A stretch of DNA of 41,411 nucleotides from Rhizophagus sp. LPA8_4_AMF (lineage: Eukaryota; Glomeromycota; Glomeromycetes; Glomerales; Glomeraceae), in assembly GCA_021464525.1 (NCBI GenBank), contig JADRCO010000243.1:1-41411 (forward strand). The letters are read 5' to 3'. This document shows, piece by piece, positions 10,197 to 22,455 of this stretch (the stretch's first letter is position 1; each line of letters starts with the position of its first letter). The notes beneath the pieces are model-generated. The model made no database searches and had not been told where the DNA came from. It saw only the letters and a program-made list of their open reading frames with translations. A program made the translations under genes and the position numbers.

Positions 10197-10209
10197 CCTT
10201 ATTTATATA
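10197..10209 (-). promoter_or_regulatory. TATA-like element of UGT copy 1
   Basis: On the minus strand it reads TATATAAATAAGG, about 60-70 bases before the ATG at 10139. The same core TATATAAATAA occurs at the same distance before the other UGT gene. Confidence 0.6.
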
Positions 10210-12279
10210 TCTTTAAATATAGGGATCAACATATATAATTTAACCGAACCGATATTCCTTATTACAAATTTGGTTGTACCTACCAATAACATGTATTACT
10301 TACGATAATATTAGAATCTTATCAGTCCCTCTGCAGATAACCAAAATAAGTATAGTTATATGATACCGCAGCAACAGCAGCAACCCAGCCCATATTTCTT
10401 GTGTGCCATCATTTACTATAAATAGGGAGGCGTGATGTTTAACTGCCACTATCACGTGATTGCTGTGAGATCGTGTTGTTTATATTAATCTCAGCGACTG
10501 TTTGTGCCCAAAACTTATTTGTCACTCACCGCTGCGCCACCAACCTGGCACACAAAATTGACAAATAAGTTATGCCTTCCGTACTTTATGTATTAACATG
10601 TGTTGTAACAGTTTTTACGTTTCTATTTAAGAAAAGTTAACTCAGTTAGTCTATCCGCTATTAATAATGAAACAACTTTATACTTTACTGTGTGTTATAG
10701 AGTAAATACATGATATTTCAGATCAGATATTCGCAATATAAATAATTACAAGAACATCTTTACCTATATTTATAATAATCGCATGTTTCGTTGTTTAAAA
10801 GGAGAAAATTAGAAAACTTATTTATGAAAAAATGGCAAGGATTTTAAAGTATAATGATGACATGCACATGATATAAATATAAATGGGGAACAAAAAAATT
10901 TCTGTAATACAATATTTGTGTAAATATCAAATAATATCCCCTATTTTATAACGCCATCCCAATCATAATCATGAAATAAAAAGTCAACCCAAACAAAAAA
11001 TTTACTAAACAACCAATAATATTAGAGATTGGCTAATTTTTTTTTTTTACTCCAGCAGATAATCCATTATTAATTAATGACCAATAGCTTTTTATTTGAT
11101 TAAAATAAAATAAAATATTATATTTATACATGTATATTAATATAAAGCAATTCATGATTGAGTCATCTGCAAGAATGTATGTATAAATTTGTGATAAGTT
11201 TATATACTGTTTTTATTAATCTGATATATAAATATATATATATATATACAGTAACAAATGAACGAGGTGAATTCAATGAACTAAATTTTATCTTTTGACA
11301 ATCGATTTATAAGTAGCTAGGTATCATTAAAAGTAGGTGTGTAGTGAACTAAAAAAGCTGTTTTGATAAGATCTGAATTACACAAATTTCTAAAAAAGAA
11401 TTTTTTTAATTTTGTACTACCAAACTTCCTTTTTAGAAATTTGTATAACGTAGATCATTTCCTTTTTACAAGTTGATACTATAAAAGGAAATTTCAAAAT
11501 AAAGGGTTGTATCCTTAAAGGATTAAACCTCAAAATACTATTCAGATTAATTGACAAGAAATTTATAAAAAGTGAATGTCAATACGTACGTAAAATGACT
11601 ACAGCCATTTTTATTCTCTGTCACGCCACATATATGAGCCAATGAAATTTAAGACCAGGTGTAACACTGGTGTAACCCGATTTTATAATTTTCTTTTAAA
11701 AATGTACCCCTGTTTCAAAATAAAAGCCGATTGGGAGAAATTGGGCCTTATGTACTTTTCAATCATTACCCCAAAAATTGTATGTAGCCAACCAAAAAGC
11801 ATCCATAATAAACTGATTTTATTATACGAGACTGCGTCTAACCCATTGCTAACCCATTGCTAATATTTCCACTATGGTTTGTCATGTCAAATCCATTAAG
11901 ATCAGCCGGGTTTAAATAAAATTTTACGATATTATTATTATTTCTTTTGTGAAATAGCCAACAATAGCTGGTGCTGTAATTCAGCCAGAATTATTCTAAA
12001 GAAAAATCTCATAATGGGTAAGAAAAGTTTTTTGCAAAGTGCAACAATTACTTTTTGTTGCAGATCTTACCAGAAACCATTTTCTATAAGATCATGCTTA
12101 TAGGTATATGGAATCTGCCTACCCCCGAAAAAATAGTTTCTCGTATTATGGAAATTCGTCTAATAAAAAATAGTGATTTTACTGTTACACAGTTATAGTA
12201 TAATGATAAAAAGTGAAGTAAACAAAAAAAAAATTTAATTTTTAAAATAAATAATATTCATTTAATTTATTTGCTAAAT
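10210..12279. other. Intergenic region between the divergent UGT genes, left part
   Basis: No gene supported. It contains CACGTG (10453-10458), an inverted repeat (separate entry), a TA run (about 11229-11248), and two small hairpins: CAAATTTCTAAAAAAG...TTTTTAGAAATTTG (about 11384-11444) and ATTTCCTTTTTACA...AAAAGGAAAT (about 11458-11493). A GCCAGAATTA end-like motif lies near 11983-11992. Confidence 0.5.
10500..10575. repeat. Short inverted repeat
   Basis: AACTTATTTGTCA (10512-10524) and TGACAAATAAGTT (10559-10571) are perfect 13-bp inverted copies. The interior is GC-richer (CACCGCTGCGCCACC) than the surroundings. TTTGTGCC/GGCACACAAA forms a second overlapping pair. Probably a short foldback element. 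Confidence 0.5.
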
Positions 12280-12800
12280 AAAACTTTAATTATTATTGAT
12301 GAAAATATTGAAAGTAATTAATTATTGATGGGAATTGTTAAAAGGATATTAATTAACATTATTATTATTGATGGATATTATTAGAAGATTAATAATCCAA
12401 ATTATATTGATAGAAATTATTGGAAATTATTAATGAAAATTATTATTATTGATGGATTTTATTAGAAGATTAATAATCCAAATTATATTGATAAAAATTA
12501 TTAAAATCATTAATTAGAATAATTATGTATTGATAGAAGATTAATAATCAAAATTGTATTGGTAGAAAATATTGGAAATTATTAATTAAAATAATTATTT
12601 ATTGATAATATTATTAGAAGATTAATAATCAAAATTGTATTGATAGAAATTATTGGAAATTTTTAATTAAAATAATTATTTATTGATAGATATTATTAGG
12701 GAGACTATTAATCAAAATTGTTGTTTGTAGAAATTATTGAAAATTAATAATTAAAATTACCATTGTTGGTGGAAATTATTTTAAATAAAACTATTTATAC
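12280..12800. repeat. Degenerate minisatellite, period about 75-81 bp
   Basis: The motif TTAGAAGATTAATAATC recurs at about 12381, 12462, 12533 and 12614, with a weaker copy near 12695. Spacings are about 72-81 bp. Each copy is followed by AAATTRTATTGATAGAAATTATTGGAAATT-type sequence. About five to six copies, almost pure A/T. No coding frame runs through it. Confidence 0.8.
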
Positions 12801-13034
12801 TATTTAATAGGAATTATTAATTAAAATTATTATAAAGTGAAATATTTGTCCTTTATTATAGTTAAATAATTAGGTCTTATTCAAATTATTAATAAAAGAT
12901 TAAGAAATAAATTATTAAATATTTAATCCTTCAATTCAACATAGCAATATTGATTAAAAAATTGAATTTTAATTTCCACAAATTTAAAAAATTTTATTCC
13001 TCTAGCAAGGCTGATATGAGAAAGTATTAGTTTA

Positions 13035-13640
13035 GTGTTATGCCTTTATTTTTTTGCTAGATTTTTGGCGTATTTCCGTCATGTTTTGCTTCATGTTCTG
13101 CTTATAAAGTAAAATGTACTCCCTAAATATCAGATATTCAAAAGTATTGTCTTGAGACTTGCATTGGCCAATCAGATGATTTTTTTTAACTACGCAGCGA
13201 AATGTTTCTATAAACGTTTCACGAGAACTATTGAGTACTAAAAAACTGATCAACATCGAACATAAACTGCTCGGCATCCGAATTCGTTTAATAACCAATT
13301 TTTTTTTTTTTTAATTGATCAACATCACATGATCTACTCGAATGCCATTTTTATGAGCTTTATTTTCTGTTTTTTCTATATAATATCTTCCGTCATTATT
13401 TAATAGTTCACATCTGGATCAATTTTATATTGAGTTGGATGGTGATTTTGCGATTGTAAAAATTGCATTATGTATAATTCCTTTAAAAATAAAGCGGTTC
13501 ACGAGTTATACCAAGTTGTTTTTTTTTAAAAAAAAAAAAAATTCCATCCTGACAAGCGACAACACAAATTTCATCCGAAAGACTTTTCATATGCAACAAG
13601 TGCTGAACTCGTTTAAATTCAATAAACTTTTGTTTTTAAT
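13035..13640 (-). pseudogene. Relic of an unidentified protein gene
   Basis: Read on the minus strand, successive pieces in changing frames look coding: FKRVQHLLHMKSLSDEICVV (about 13610-13550), ALFLKELYIMQFLQSQNHHP followed by TQYKIDPDVN (about 13500-13405), NNDGRYYIEKTENKAHKNGI (about 13400-13335), then an 86-codon open frame (13298-13038) ending YILLYKQNMKQNMTEIRQKS and a basic tail. Poly-A runs and stops separate the pieces. It resembles a repeated protein family of this fungus that I cannot name; function unknown. Confidence 0.4.
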
Positions 13641-13699
13641 AATAAATATAAAACATATGGATATACATGTGGGTGTGGCAAAGAAATAAATAAATTAAA

Positions 13700-14439
13700 A
13701 TTTCAATAAATAACCTTATATCAAATTATAAATTATTTATTAAAAATTTTTATTGTCTAAATTACTACGTCACAAAGATGGTTAAAAATGATTTACGCTC
13801 TCTATTGATTAATTTTGACGGATGTCGAAATTGCTGCGGTCACCTTCAAAACTTCAGATTATATAATAATTAAAGATTAAAAGATTAATAAATTATTATT
13901 TTATTTACCAAGCATTATTCAGATATATGAAACGAACGTATGATAGTGATATATGTAGCTATTGCCAACAATTTAGAATAAGAAAAAACTAAAGTTCCTT
14001 ATGTATATACAGTATAGTATTAGAATCAACCCATATGTTTTCACATCAATATTGGTATCAGTGATACCTTTCACTTGCATCTTCTGTAAGGACAATTTAA
14101 TTATTTTCTCAAGAATTATTCAAAATAAATTCTTTAATTTCATAAAAATGTCTGGCAAATTACTTGAAACTTTTCTTTTTGCTATCTAGTTCATAATAGG
14201 AAACTATCTCATAGGTGTTCCATCCTTGAATATGAAGACAGTATTTAAATTGTTTACAATAAATTAAAACAAATATTGATACTAAAAAGGATTATGTAAA
14301 TTAATATATCTCTAAATTCCATTTAACATCATTATTTGTGCTGAATGCTCCAATCAAAATTCAAAAGCAATTATTCGTTATATTTGATAAAAAGTGACAT
14401 TTTTTTAAAATGTTTTAAAAAACTGGCAATAACATTAAA
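13700..14439. other. Non-coding stretch
   Basis: AT-rich with only short open frames (for example about 60 codons at 14001) that lack recognisable domains. No feature supported. Confidence 0.4.
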
Positions 14440-14504
14440 AATTTAAAATTATCGCACGGTACTATAAAATCATGCTGATTTTATTTGACCGATATTTTCA
14501 TTAT

Positions 14505-14604
14505 CGTACAATATCGATCAATGGTTTATTTGCGTACAATATCGAATATCGATAGTTTATTTGCGCACAATATCGAATATCGATAGTTTATTTGAGCATG
14601 ATCT
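14505..14604. repeat. About 31-34-bp tandem repeat, three copies
   Basis: ATCGAT(CA)AGTTTATTTGCGNACAATATCGAAT units begin at about 14515, 14550 and 14581. The third is cut short (GAGCATGATCTG). They share the ACAATATC core with the arms of the adjacent hairpin, so the two are probably one element. Confidence 0.7.
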
Positions 14605-14613
14605 GCATTAAGC

Positions 14614-14693
14614 AGATATTGTACGGTGTTGTATTTACATTGGTAACGTCACTTTCGTGACGTTAACTAATGTAAATACCACGTACAATATCT
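14614..14693. repeat. Near-perfect 80-bp hairpin
   Basis: AGATATTGTAC (14614-14624) pairs with GTACAATATCT (14683-14693), GTATTTACATT with AATGTAAATAC, and TAACGTCA with TGACGTTA around a CTTTCG loop. Arms of about 35 bp have only small bulges. This is characteristic of a foldback transposon or a source of a long RNA hairpin. Confidence 0.8.
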
Positions 14694-16398
14694 ATAAATT
14701 ACAAAAATGTAAACGTCAAAAAAAACTTGTATGACCTTTTTAAATTTTTATATCAGATTATCTATAAATATGATTATCCTAAAATTTACGAAATATATAC
14801 GATCATTTTAAAATATCATTATACTAAATTGTATTAGTACAGTAGTACAGCGTATGAGTACTACTATACTGGTAAGAAAATTTTGCTCATACAGAACATC
14901 AATTTGGACAACCCTGCATATCTGCATATAGCGTTGCTGGTCTGAACCCGATTTAAAAATTCAGGGTATTTAAAATGTTAAATGACGCCTAATATTTAAC
15001 CCGGGGAATTTTTTTAAGGTGGGTACGGTCAAAGGAGGATCTTTTATTCTTTTAAGCAGTGATATACGGCGATAAAGTGAAAATTGATCTACAAATTAAA
15101 TTATTAAGAATCACGCGGAAATTCTTCGGCTATCTACCATTTTTTTTTTTTCAAGGTGCGTGACGTTGAAGTTATCTCTATAATTAATATATTAAATTGC
15201 TTTATATTATCTATTTTTTTAAAAAATATTCGCTACTCTCCATTCTTTTGAAAGGAAATGTACTTTTTTTCTCGATTAGTTTCGCTTACTGATTACATTT
15301 AATTTTTTGCGTAACATTTATCTTTGAAAGAATTTTCGTATTTTTTTTTAAAATACTAAAGATTATATAATATTGTTTAAAAATTAATTTTTATAAAATA
15401 TTATTATAAATTTGAAACATAAATGATAAATTGTTTAATAATCATTATTAAAAGTTTATTTAATTTTAATGTTTGTTTATTTTTATTAATAAGCAATAAT
15501 TTAATAGAGTAAATACAGTAAATATTGCAATATTGCTTGAATATCATTATAATCTTCACAAATATGTAAGCTAACTCATCAAAAGTAGATTTCTGAGTAG
15601 TTCCAGTAGTTATGCGTTACAGAGTCAGGTCCGATGATCTTTCTATGTCAATTTTTAGCGCAGTCACCTCCAAAGTTTACTTTTGACAATTTGACAAAAT
15701 TATTAAAACTATGTTTTAATAAAAATTAAAAAAAAATATATAATATAATAGTTAAAAATATGTCAGTTGTCAGTAATTTAATAATAATTTTGATACTCAT
15801 AATTTTCGAATTTTTGTTTGATATTAAAGAAGCGGAGATATTTCTGAACGTAAAATTCAACGAGGCTGATGCGCCACAAAAGATCACGTGACGGATAAAC
15901 AATTTTTCCATATGTCTAGTCTAAATGCAAATAAATAATTTACTGTTTAAAATTTGCATGAGGATAATGTCAAGAGAGACTTCGCGATTTCGTTTTTCGC
16001 TCTTTTTTTCTTATTTAATTAAAAAAAATTTCCGTAATTGTTTACCTGCAGTGTACTCTGTTAATCCTTTTCTTTTCACCTGTAAAAAAAAAAAAAAAAA
16101 AAAATTATAAAAAATAAATTGCAATAATTAGATAAGTAACATTATCTGAAATTACTGTGACCTATTACGTTTAAATAATGTACATAAATTTTCCTTTAAC
16201 GGAAACTTATTATTTTAATAAATTTTTTTATGAATATCATGCGTTAAATGTTTAGCTTTATCAGATAATCGTTGGATGAGTACCTCATCAGTACTAGTAC
16301 AATTAAATATTCGATTAAATTTTTTGTGTATATTACTTTGGAAAACAAATAACAGTGACATAATATCGGACTTATTAATTAAATAAAAAAGAAAATTA
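14694..16398. other. Intergenic region, right part
   Basis: No gene supported. It contains CACGTG (15885-15890), a poly-A run (about 16085-16104) and a partial inverted repeat with AGTACT motifs near 14837-14870. The last 100 bases act as the promoter of UGT copy 2. A 9-bp-arm hairpin CTTTGATAT/ATATCAAAG lies at about 16431-16452, between the TATA-like site and the start codon. Confidence 0.45.
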
Positions 16399-16409
16399 TA
16401 TATAAATAA
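16399..16409 (+). promoter_or_regulatory. TATA-like element of UGT copy 2
   Basis: TATATAAATAA lies 63-73 bases before the ATG at 16472, mirroring UGT copy 1. Confidence 0.6.
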
Positions 16410-16471
16410 AGAATGTTTCATCTTCAAAATTCTTTGATATTAAAATATCAAAGATGATAATAAATAAAAAT

Positions 16472-18455
16472 ATGATTAAAAAAAATTTTATTGTTTTATT
16501 ATCGATACTAATCCTATTATTAAATCAAACGTATGCGACGCATGATTATGTCCCTAGAAGCGTTGATATAGTTGATATAGACAGATCACCTAAAAATATT
16601 TTGGTTGGCTCTTTTGTTGGAGGAAGAAGTCATCTTAAACCAATGTTAGATATTACTTCTATATTAACTGAAAGAGGTTACAATGTAAGTATTAGCAATT
16701 TTCTTCAGATCGCTCTCAAATTCTTTCATTATCTTACTATTTTACTTCTTTTAAGGTAATACTATTAACAAAAGGAAATTATACACCATCATCAGAGTAT
16801 CCAACTGTCAAACAAATTTCATTAGGACCTGCATTAAATTATAAAAAATTAATGAAATCACATATTCATAAAGATATTAATTTTAGTGGAATGATGAAAT
16901 TTGTGAAATTAAGCTTAGATTCTTACAGAGAAAACTATGAAAAATATATAAATGTTGCTAAGGATCATGATATTGATTTGTTCTTTTGTGATACTCTGGT
17001 AAATGATGTTTGCTTGGATGCTGCTCAAACTTTAAAGAAACCTATTATTGGATTTAGTTCGTCCATTTACTGTAATTATGAAATTTTTTATTATAATATT
17101 TTCGTTTTTCCTTAAAGAATTTATTATGTAACATTACTTCTATTTTTATCGTAGTTACTGCGCCCGTGTCATATAAATCCGATCCATTGTATGGTTGTAA
17201 CATCTCATTAGAAAATGAACCATTTTTAAAGAGGTTTAAGTGTATTGCAATGCATCCTTTTCAAGTATATTTTGCGTCTCATCCTTTCATAAGCCAATTA
17301 AACGATATAAGAAAACAAATTAATGTCGAACCTGGTCTTATAGCTCTGGGAAATTCACCAAAAATTCCCTTTTATTTGGTTGATGGATTCTTTGGTTTCG
17401 ATGTAATTATAAAAAAAAAAAATTTTTTATTAATTAAACTTGTTTGAATTATTTACTAATAAGAATTTTTTTTTATTTTTTTTAAAAAGTTACCACAATC
17501 TTTACCATCTAATGTCCAGGTAATTAATTATCTTTTACCTTTAACATGCGGTATGCAAAATAATATTAATTCTTTCTTTCATTCAATTTAATAGGAAATT
17601 GGACCAGTACTTTCGGACGATTATCCACCACTTACGTCTGAACTCTCTAATTTTATGAATTCACACAAACGCGTTTTATATGTAGCTTTTGGTACACATT
17701 TCTTCACAACTACTGAGAATAATAACAAACTTTTACAATCATTTATCGAAGCAATTAATAGAAATATAATCGATGGTGTAGTTTGGGCTTTAGTTGAGAC
17801 ATCGAAGGATAGTTATTATCCGACATTAAACTTAACTGATGGTACCCAAGTTCAAACTTCATCAATCTTAAATAACGAACATCCACATATTCATATTGCA
17901 GCGTTTGCGCCACAATTCGCCATACTTAATCATACCAATACAAAATTATTTTTTAGTCATGGAGGCGCAGGAAGTTCTCATGAATCTCTTTATACTGGTA
18001 CTCCTATGTTAGTATTACCTTTTGGTTCCGATCAAATGGGTAATGCTGATAAATTAAAATCAGCTGGTGTAGCATTAACGTTATATAAATTTACTTTGGA
18101 TGTCAATGATATTATAAACAAAATAGATTTTCTATTAAGAGATGAGGATGTAAAGAAAAATTCAAAAAGAATAGAAATTTTATCTAAAATTAATAGTAAG
18201 AGAAAATATAGAGCTGCTGATTTGATTGAATATATTTTACATAGTAGTAGTATTAATGAAGGTATTGATAAAAAATTTTTAAAAGAATGGATTCCCGCTG
18301 AATCTAGAATGGGATTCATTAAAAAATATAATTATGATGTTTATGGTACTTTATTAAGCATTATTCTTGGATTTATTGGAGGAATACTGTGGGTTATATT
18401 TAAATCAATTGGGTTCATTATAGCTTCTTTTAATCAAAAATCAAAACATGAATAA
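16472..18455 (+). CDS. UDP-glycosyltransferase (GT1 family), ER membrane type, copy 2
   Basis: Five exons: 16472-16684, 16756-17071, 17155-17402, 17490-17519 (a 30-nt microexon, LPQSLPSNVQ) and 17595-18455. They give 1668 nt and 555 residues, exactly the length of copy 1, with the same intron phases (0, 1, 0, 0). Met 16472 (MIKKNF) is chosen because it aligns with MVKKHF of copy 1; an in-frame ATG at 16454 would add six residues. Features: signal peptide (about 1-22), GGRSHLKP with catalytic-type His54, HGGAGSSHESLYTG and PFGSDQMGNADK sugar-binding motifs, a membrane segment near the end, and a tail ending KSKHE (KXKXX ER retrieval). The C-terminal sugar-donor half is much more like copy 1 than the N-terminal acceptor half, which suggests different acceptors. 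Acceptor unknown. Confidence 0.92.
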
Positions 18456-20759
18456 TTAATATTTGTATAAAATTATTATCTTGTATTTCTTTTATATATA
18501 TATTGTATATTTTTACTTTTTTTAATCTAAAAAATTTATAATTAATAATTTATAAAATTAATGAAATTTTTACTGAAAGGAATATACGTTTATTGAAATT
18601 AAAGTTTGATATATTATTTGATTATTGTCGCTTTCAAAAATAGTGCATATCCAGTAATCAATGCTTTTCAAAATTGTGTAAGATAATCATCCCAGCAATT
18701 AATCATTCGGTAATCCCCCGTTAATCGTAATTTCTTTTGATGACAAAGATAGGTGTTGAACTTTCTAATAGAATTATTCGTTCGAAGATCTCGGGTCTTT
18801 ATCCGAAACAATTTTAATATGACACAAGATTTTGTGTAAGATTTATTATGGATTTTGTATTACGGAAATTTAATTATTGAAATTAGATCAGCGAATTCAT
18901 TAAGGTTTTATCACGTGATGTTTTACATTGCTAAACTCTTGGCGTATTTTAAGTTTTCCCCTTAAAAAAAGTGTCCATTTATGCCATTTATGATATAAGT
19001 TTTGATCATCTGAAATTATATTATCATTATTATAATAACTTTTTTTTTCAAAAAAAAAAAAAAGAAAAAAAATAAATAAAAAGTAATTATTCATACTACG
19101 ATAACTTTTATTAGCTGAAAATCTTGTAACTTATTATGTTACATACAGAATTTCTTTTCGGGTAATCTATAAATGGTTATTCCGAATTTCCAATTATGTG
19201 AATGAATTCAGGTTCTGCACTAAGTAGCTCATCAGTACTAGCAATAACACGACAGTGTTTCAATGTTTCATGTATTTCGATGCATAAGTAATAGTTATTT
19301 CACGGAACACTACGCAGTCGTGAAAATCATGATATTCATACAGGGATAAATGATATTCTTCATCCGTGAGGAAAATCATAAATTATTATGTTGGATAGAA
19401 AACAGTAAACAAAACCCTAGACATTACCATGTAGTGGTACGTTATCTCCAATAATTAAGGTGATAATAAATTATTATCGCTCTGTTTCACCTGATCATAT
19501 TATTTCATTGCATAGCGGTTAATAAAAATGAATTATGACTGAACAATTCCTATAAAAAAATTATTTCATGGTTGTTATTTCCGTAAATGTATCATATTCA
19601 CAGAAATTATTGATAAAATTTTTTACTGGGTTAATAATTCCTAGTTATACAACTAGTTTGGTAAACAAGACGGTAATTTATGTTAAAATTATACGTATTC
19701 AAATCATGGCTTTATTAAAATTTTGTACATAAAAAAATTGTATCCGGCTTACGGTCAATCGGATATTTTTTAACTAAAAATTTATCCGGATAAAAACCAT
19801 TTTATCCAGGTATTCAAAAAAAAAAAAAAAAAATTACACGATTTTTAGCATAATAAAAATTATGAAGTTTAATAAAAATAATTATTGTCACGTGAGATTT
19901 CTGGTTGTCGCTTCTGATTATTATTAAAAAGCAACGTCAATCGTCATGAGATCGAATTATTAAATTGTCTATATTTGTCACAAGTTTTAGGGATTGTTAT
20001 TAAATAATAAAATTTTTCGTTCTAGACTTTCAATGGTTCCATAACATTAATTATCACTTTCAAATAAAAGTGAAAAATAATGATAGAGACGACTAAAAAA
20101 TTGATTTTATTAAAGTAATACTTTCAGTTAAGATAGTAAAATTTCTATAAAAGTCATAAAAATAATATTTTTAATCTTGATCAAGTTTCCCAAATTCTTT
20201 TTTAAAATGATATCAAATTTTGGGTAGAGTTAATTAAAAATTTTAATTGGATATCATAATTCACGTTCGAGAAGGATTTAATAATAATAAATAAATTCAT
20301 AATATGTTAGATTTTAATATTTTGATTCGATATTTTTAATGAATAGGTGGAAAAAATTTTAAAAAAAATCTATCGTAAAAAAACCAAGTATTTCGGTTCA
20401 CTTCTAGTGTAATATCACTTATAATTATGGATTTAAAAGAAATAGATAAAAGAAAATTCGGGTCACGTTATACATCACGTTTAATATTGATAAGAGTAAT
20501 ATTGATTACTTATGATTATAATACACAGTAAATTCGATATAATGTTCTATTAGTAAAATTTGTCAAAAATCCGTTATATCGAGAAATCTGTTATAATTCG
20601 GTGGATAGGCCATGCAGCCATATATACAAGGATAAATTAATTATAGATTATGATAATACCCCAATTCCAATATATCAAGACTTTACTCATTTTCCGTTAT
20701 ATATGAATTATTTGTTAAGTCCTAATTTATTGAAATTGTTGATAACGATATTTATAAAG
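18456..20759. other. Intergenic region
   Basis: No gene supported. It contains CACGTG at 18912-18917 and 19889-19894, poly-A runs (about 19055-19080, 19817-19833), an ATCCGGATAAAA motif (about 19783) also seen near 3866, and a TTCGATATAA...TTATATCGA inverted pair (about 20533-20583) that may be the end of a mariner/pogo-type element. Confidence 0.45.
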
Positions 20760-21660
20760 TCCTTATTTAGTGAAATTATTGATAGCAATGAGTGAACATT
20801 CGCTCATTAATCTCTCATATTCAAGAATATTTAATTAAACGTCAAACAGAATTTTCACACAAAAATCCAACTTCAATATATTGACTTGTAGTATTTTTGT
20901 CTTAAATAAAATTTTAGGTTCTTCACAAATTGTTTCAAGTGGGCCGAAAACCTAAAAAATAAAAAAAAAGAACGTTCGACAATTCATTAATTTAAAAGTT
21001 TCCTCATTAAATTGTTTAGAAGGATGAATAGATGCAAATTGATATCTAGGAGAGTTTATTGTCATGGTATTTTGAACAATTTATTTGAAGGATATACAAA
21101 TAAAAACGGAAAAAAGTGAAGATTGAGGGTAAGTTATGCAAGATTAATTACTCCAATTTATTATTTTATGATATCAAAACAGGAGATTTCTTTTACAAAG
21201 TTTACAGTTAAAAGGACATCAGATTTAATTCATGATCTTCCAGAATACTACACAACAGATTCTTACATTGTGTGAAAAAAAATTTCCATTATTGCACTTA
21301 ACACTGCATCATTTCATAGAAAATGTGAGCTAATGCGGGTTGGGTATTTTATTGGCCTTCTGCATGTTATTTCTTCCAATTCCTTAACGCATTAATTAGA
21401 GCGTTAGGGCATTGGTTCACAATTGATGCTCTTCCGGCTATAGCGCCGCCATCATTACCCGAACCCCCCTGCTCGCTAGCCACAAAGCACAGGTTAACAA
21501 AAGAAACCCGATAAGGTTCAACAAATTAATTGGAGATTATAATTCATTTGAATTGAGTGGAAATACTGGTTAGAAATGTAACATTGATAGTTCCTATTTA
21601 ATTTTTCAGATGGAAAATATTCCTGCTGCGAAATTAAGTTACCTTAATATTAATAACTGA
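20760..21660 (+). pseudogene. Second decayed BTB-BACK-TLDc gene
   Basis: Nucleotide similarity to the intact gene at 23059 is visible in blocks: CTCATATTCAAGAATATTTA (about 20816) against the QEYL region, GATTTCTTTTACAAAGTTTA (about 21185) against the DFFYKVY region, GCATCATTTCATAGAAA (about 21305) against AASFHRN, and GGAGATTATAATTCATTTGA (about 21532) against GGYNPLD. Each block is in a different frame with stops, the first exon with the BTB core is not recognisable, and an inserted sequence interrupts TLDc (separate entry). Non-functional. Confidence 0.75.
21335..21512. mobile_element. Insertion inside the TLDc relic
   Basis: Between the AASFHRN-equivalent and GGYNP-equivalent blocks the intact gene has about 55 bp, whereas here there are about 190. 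The extra sequence is GC-richer (CGCCGCCATCATTACCCGAA) and begins near GCGGGTT and ends near AACCCG, a possible short inverted end. Its identity is unknown; boundaries are approximate. Confidence 0.4.
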
Positions 21661-22170
21661 ACGCATTTGCTGTAGTAATTATTTCGGACTTAAAGTGGAT
21701 GACCCACTTTACATAATAATTTGATAATGTCCAACGTTTCGATTTAGAGTTGAGATTGGATTTATTTTTGAAAACTGCGCAATGTCACAACGTACAGTAT
21801 AATACAACGTTGTATTGTAATAATACAGTAACATTTTTTAATATACAGTATAATTAGAAGAAATTAACCGTGTGTATTATTTACAACATGCGTTGCAACG
21901 TTATATTGTTGTATTTGTAATAATACAACCACAATCCTGTTTCGAATATTTTAATCGATTGCATGTGCTAAGTTTTTTTCAAATTTTAGATGCTATACCA
22001 AGGATTGAAATGTTAAATTTGACATTTGTTAATACTTAGAAATTGAAGTTTGGTGGGGTGAATGAAATTTTGTTAGAAATAGATGAAGGATTTAAATAAT
22101 TAATCTTTCTACCATTATTTATAATTTATATATAAATAATACTGATAAATGATAATAAATTAATGAAAAA
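21661..22170. other. Non-coding stretch with AATAC-type repeats
   Basis: Contains two related palindrome-like segments, ACAACGTTGTATTGTAATAA (about 21812) and CAACGTTATATTGTTGTATT (about 21896), each followed by ATACA-type sequence. No gene seen. Confidence 0.4.
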
Positions 22171-22252
22171 CTTATTCACGCATCTCATCAATCATTTTAT
22201 TAATTATTACTCACGCATCTCGTTAATTACTTTATTCACGCATCTTTTTGAT
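22165..22252. repeat. About 30-bp tandem repeat, three copies
   Basis: TTATTCACGCATCTCATCAA, TTACTCACGCATCTCGTTAA and TTATTCACGCATCTTTTTGA occur in tandem, spaced about 30 bp. Confidence 0.75.
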
Positions 22253-22455
22253 TATTTATTCAATTAAAACTGTTCATACTAATTTTGATTTCGATCATGA
22301 TTTTAGATGAGATAATTTGTAATACAAATTCATCTCGAAAATAATCTAATCAAAACAATAATAAATATAATCGTCCGTACGACAGGCGTCGGACGTGACA
22401 AGTATTGCAAATCGATGGCTGCATCAATGAATTAACCAAACAAGGGGAACGCCCA

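Noticed and set aside
12280-12800. CRISPR-like array
   Set aside because: Repeats are degenerate, contiguous and A/T-only with no unique spacers, in a eukaryotic context.
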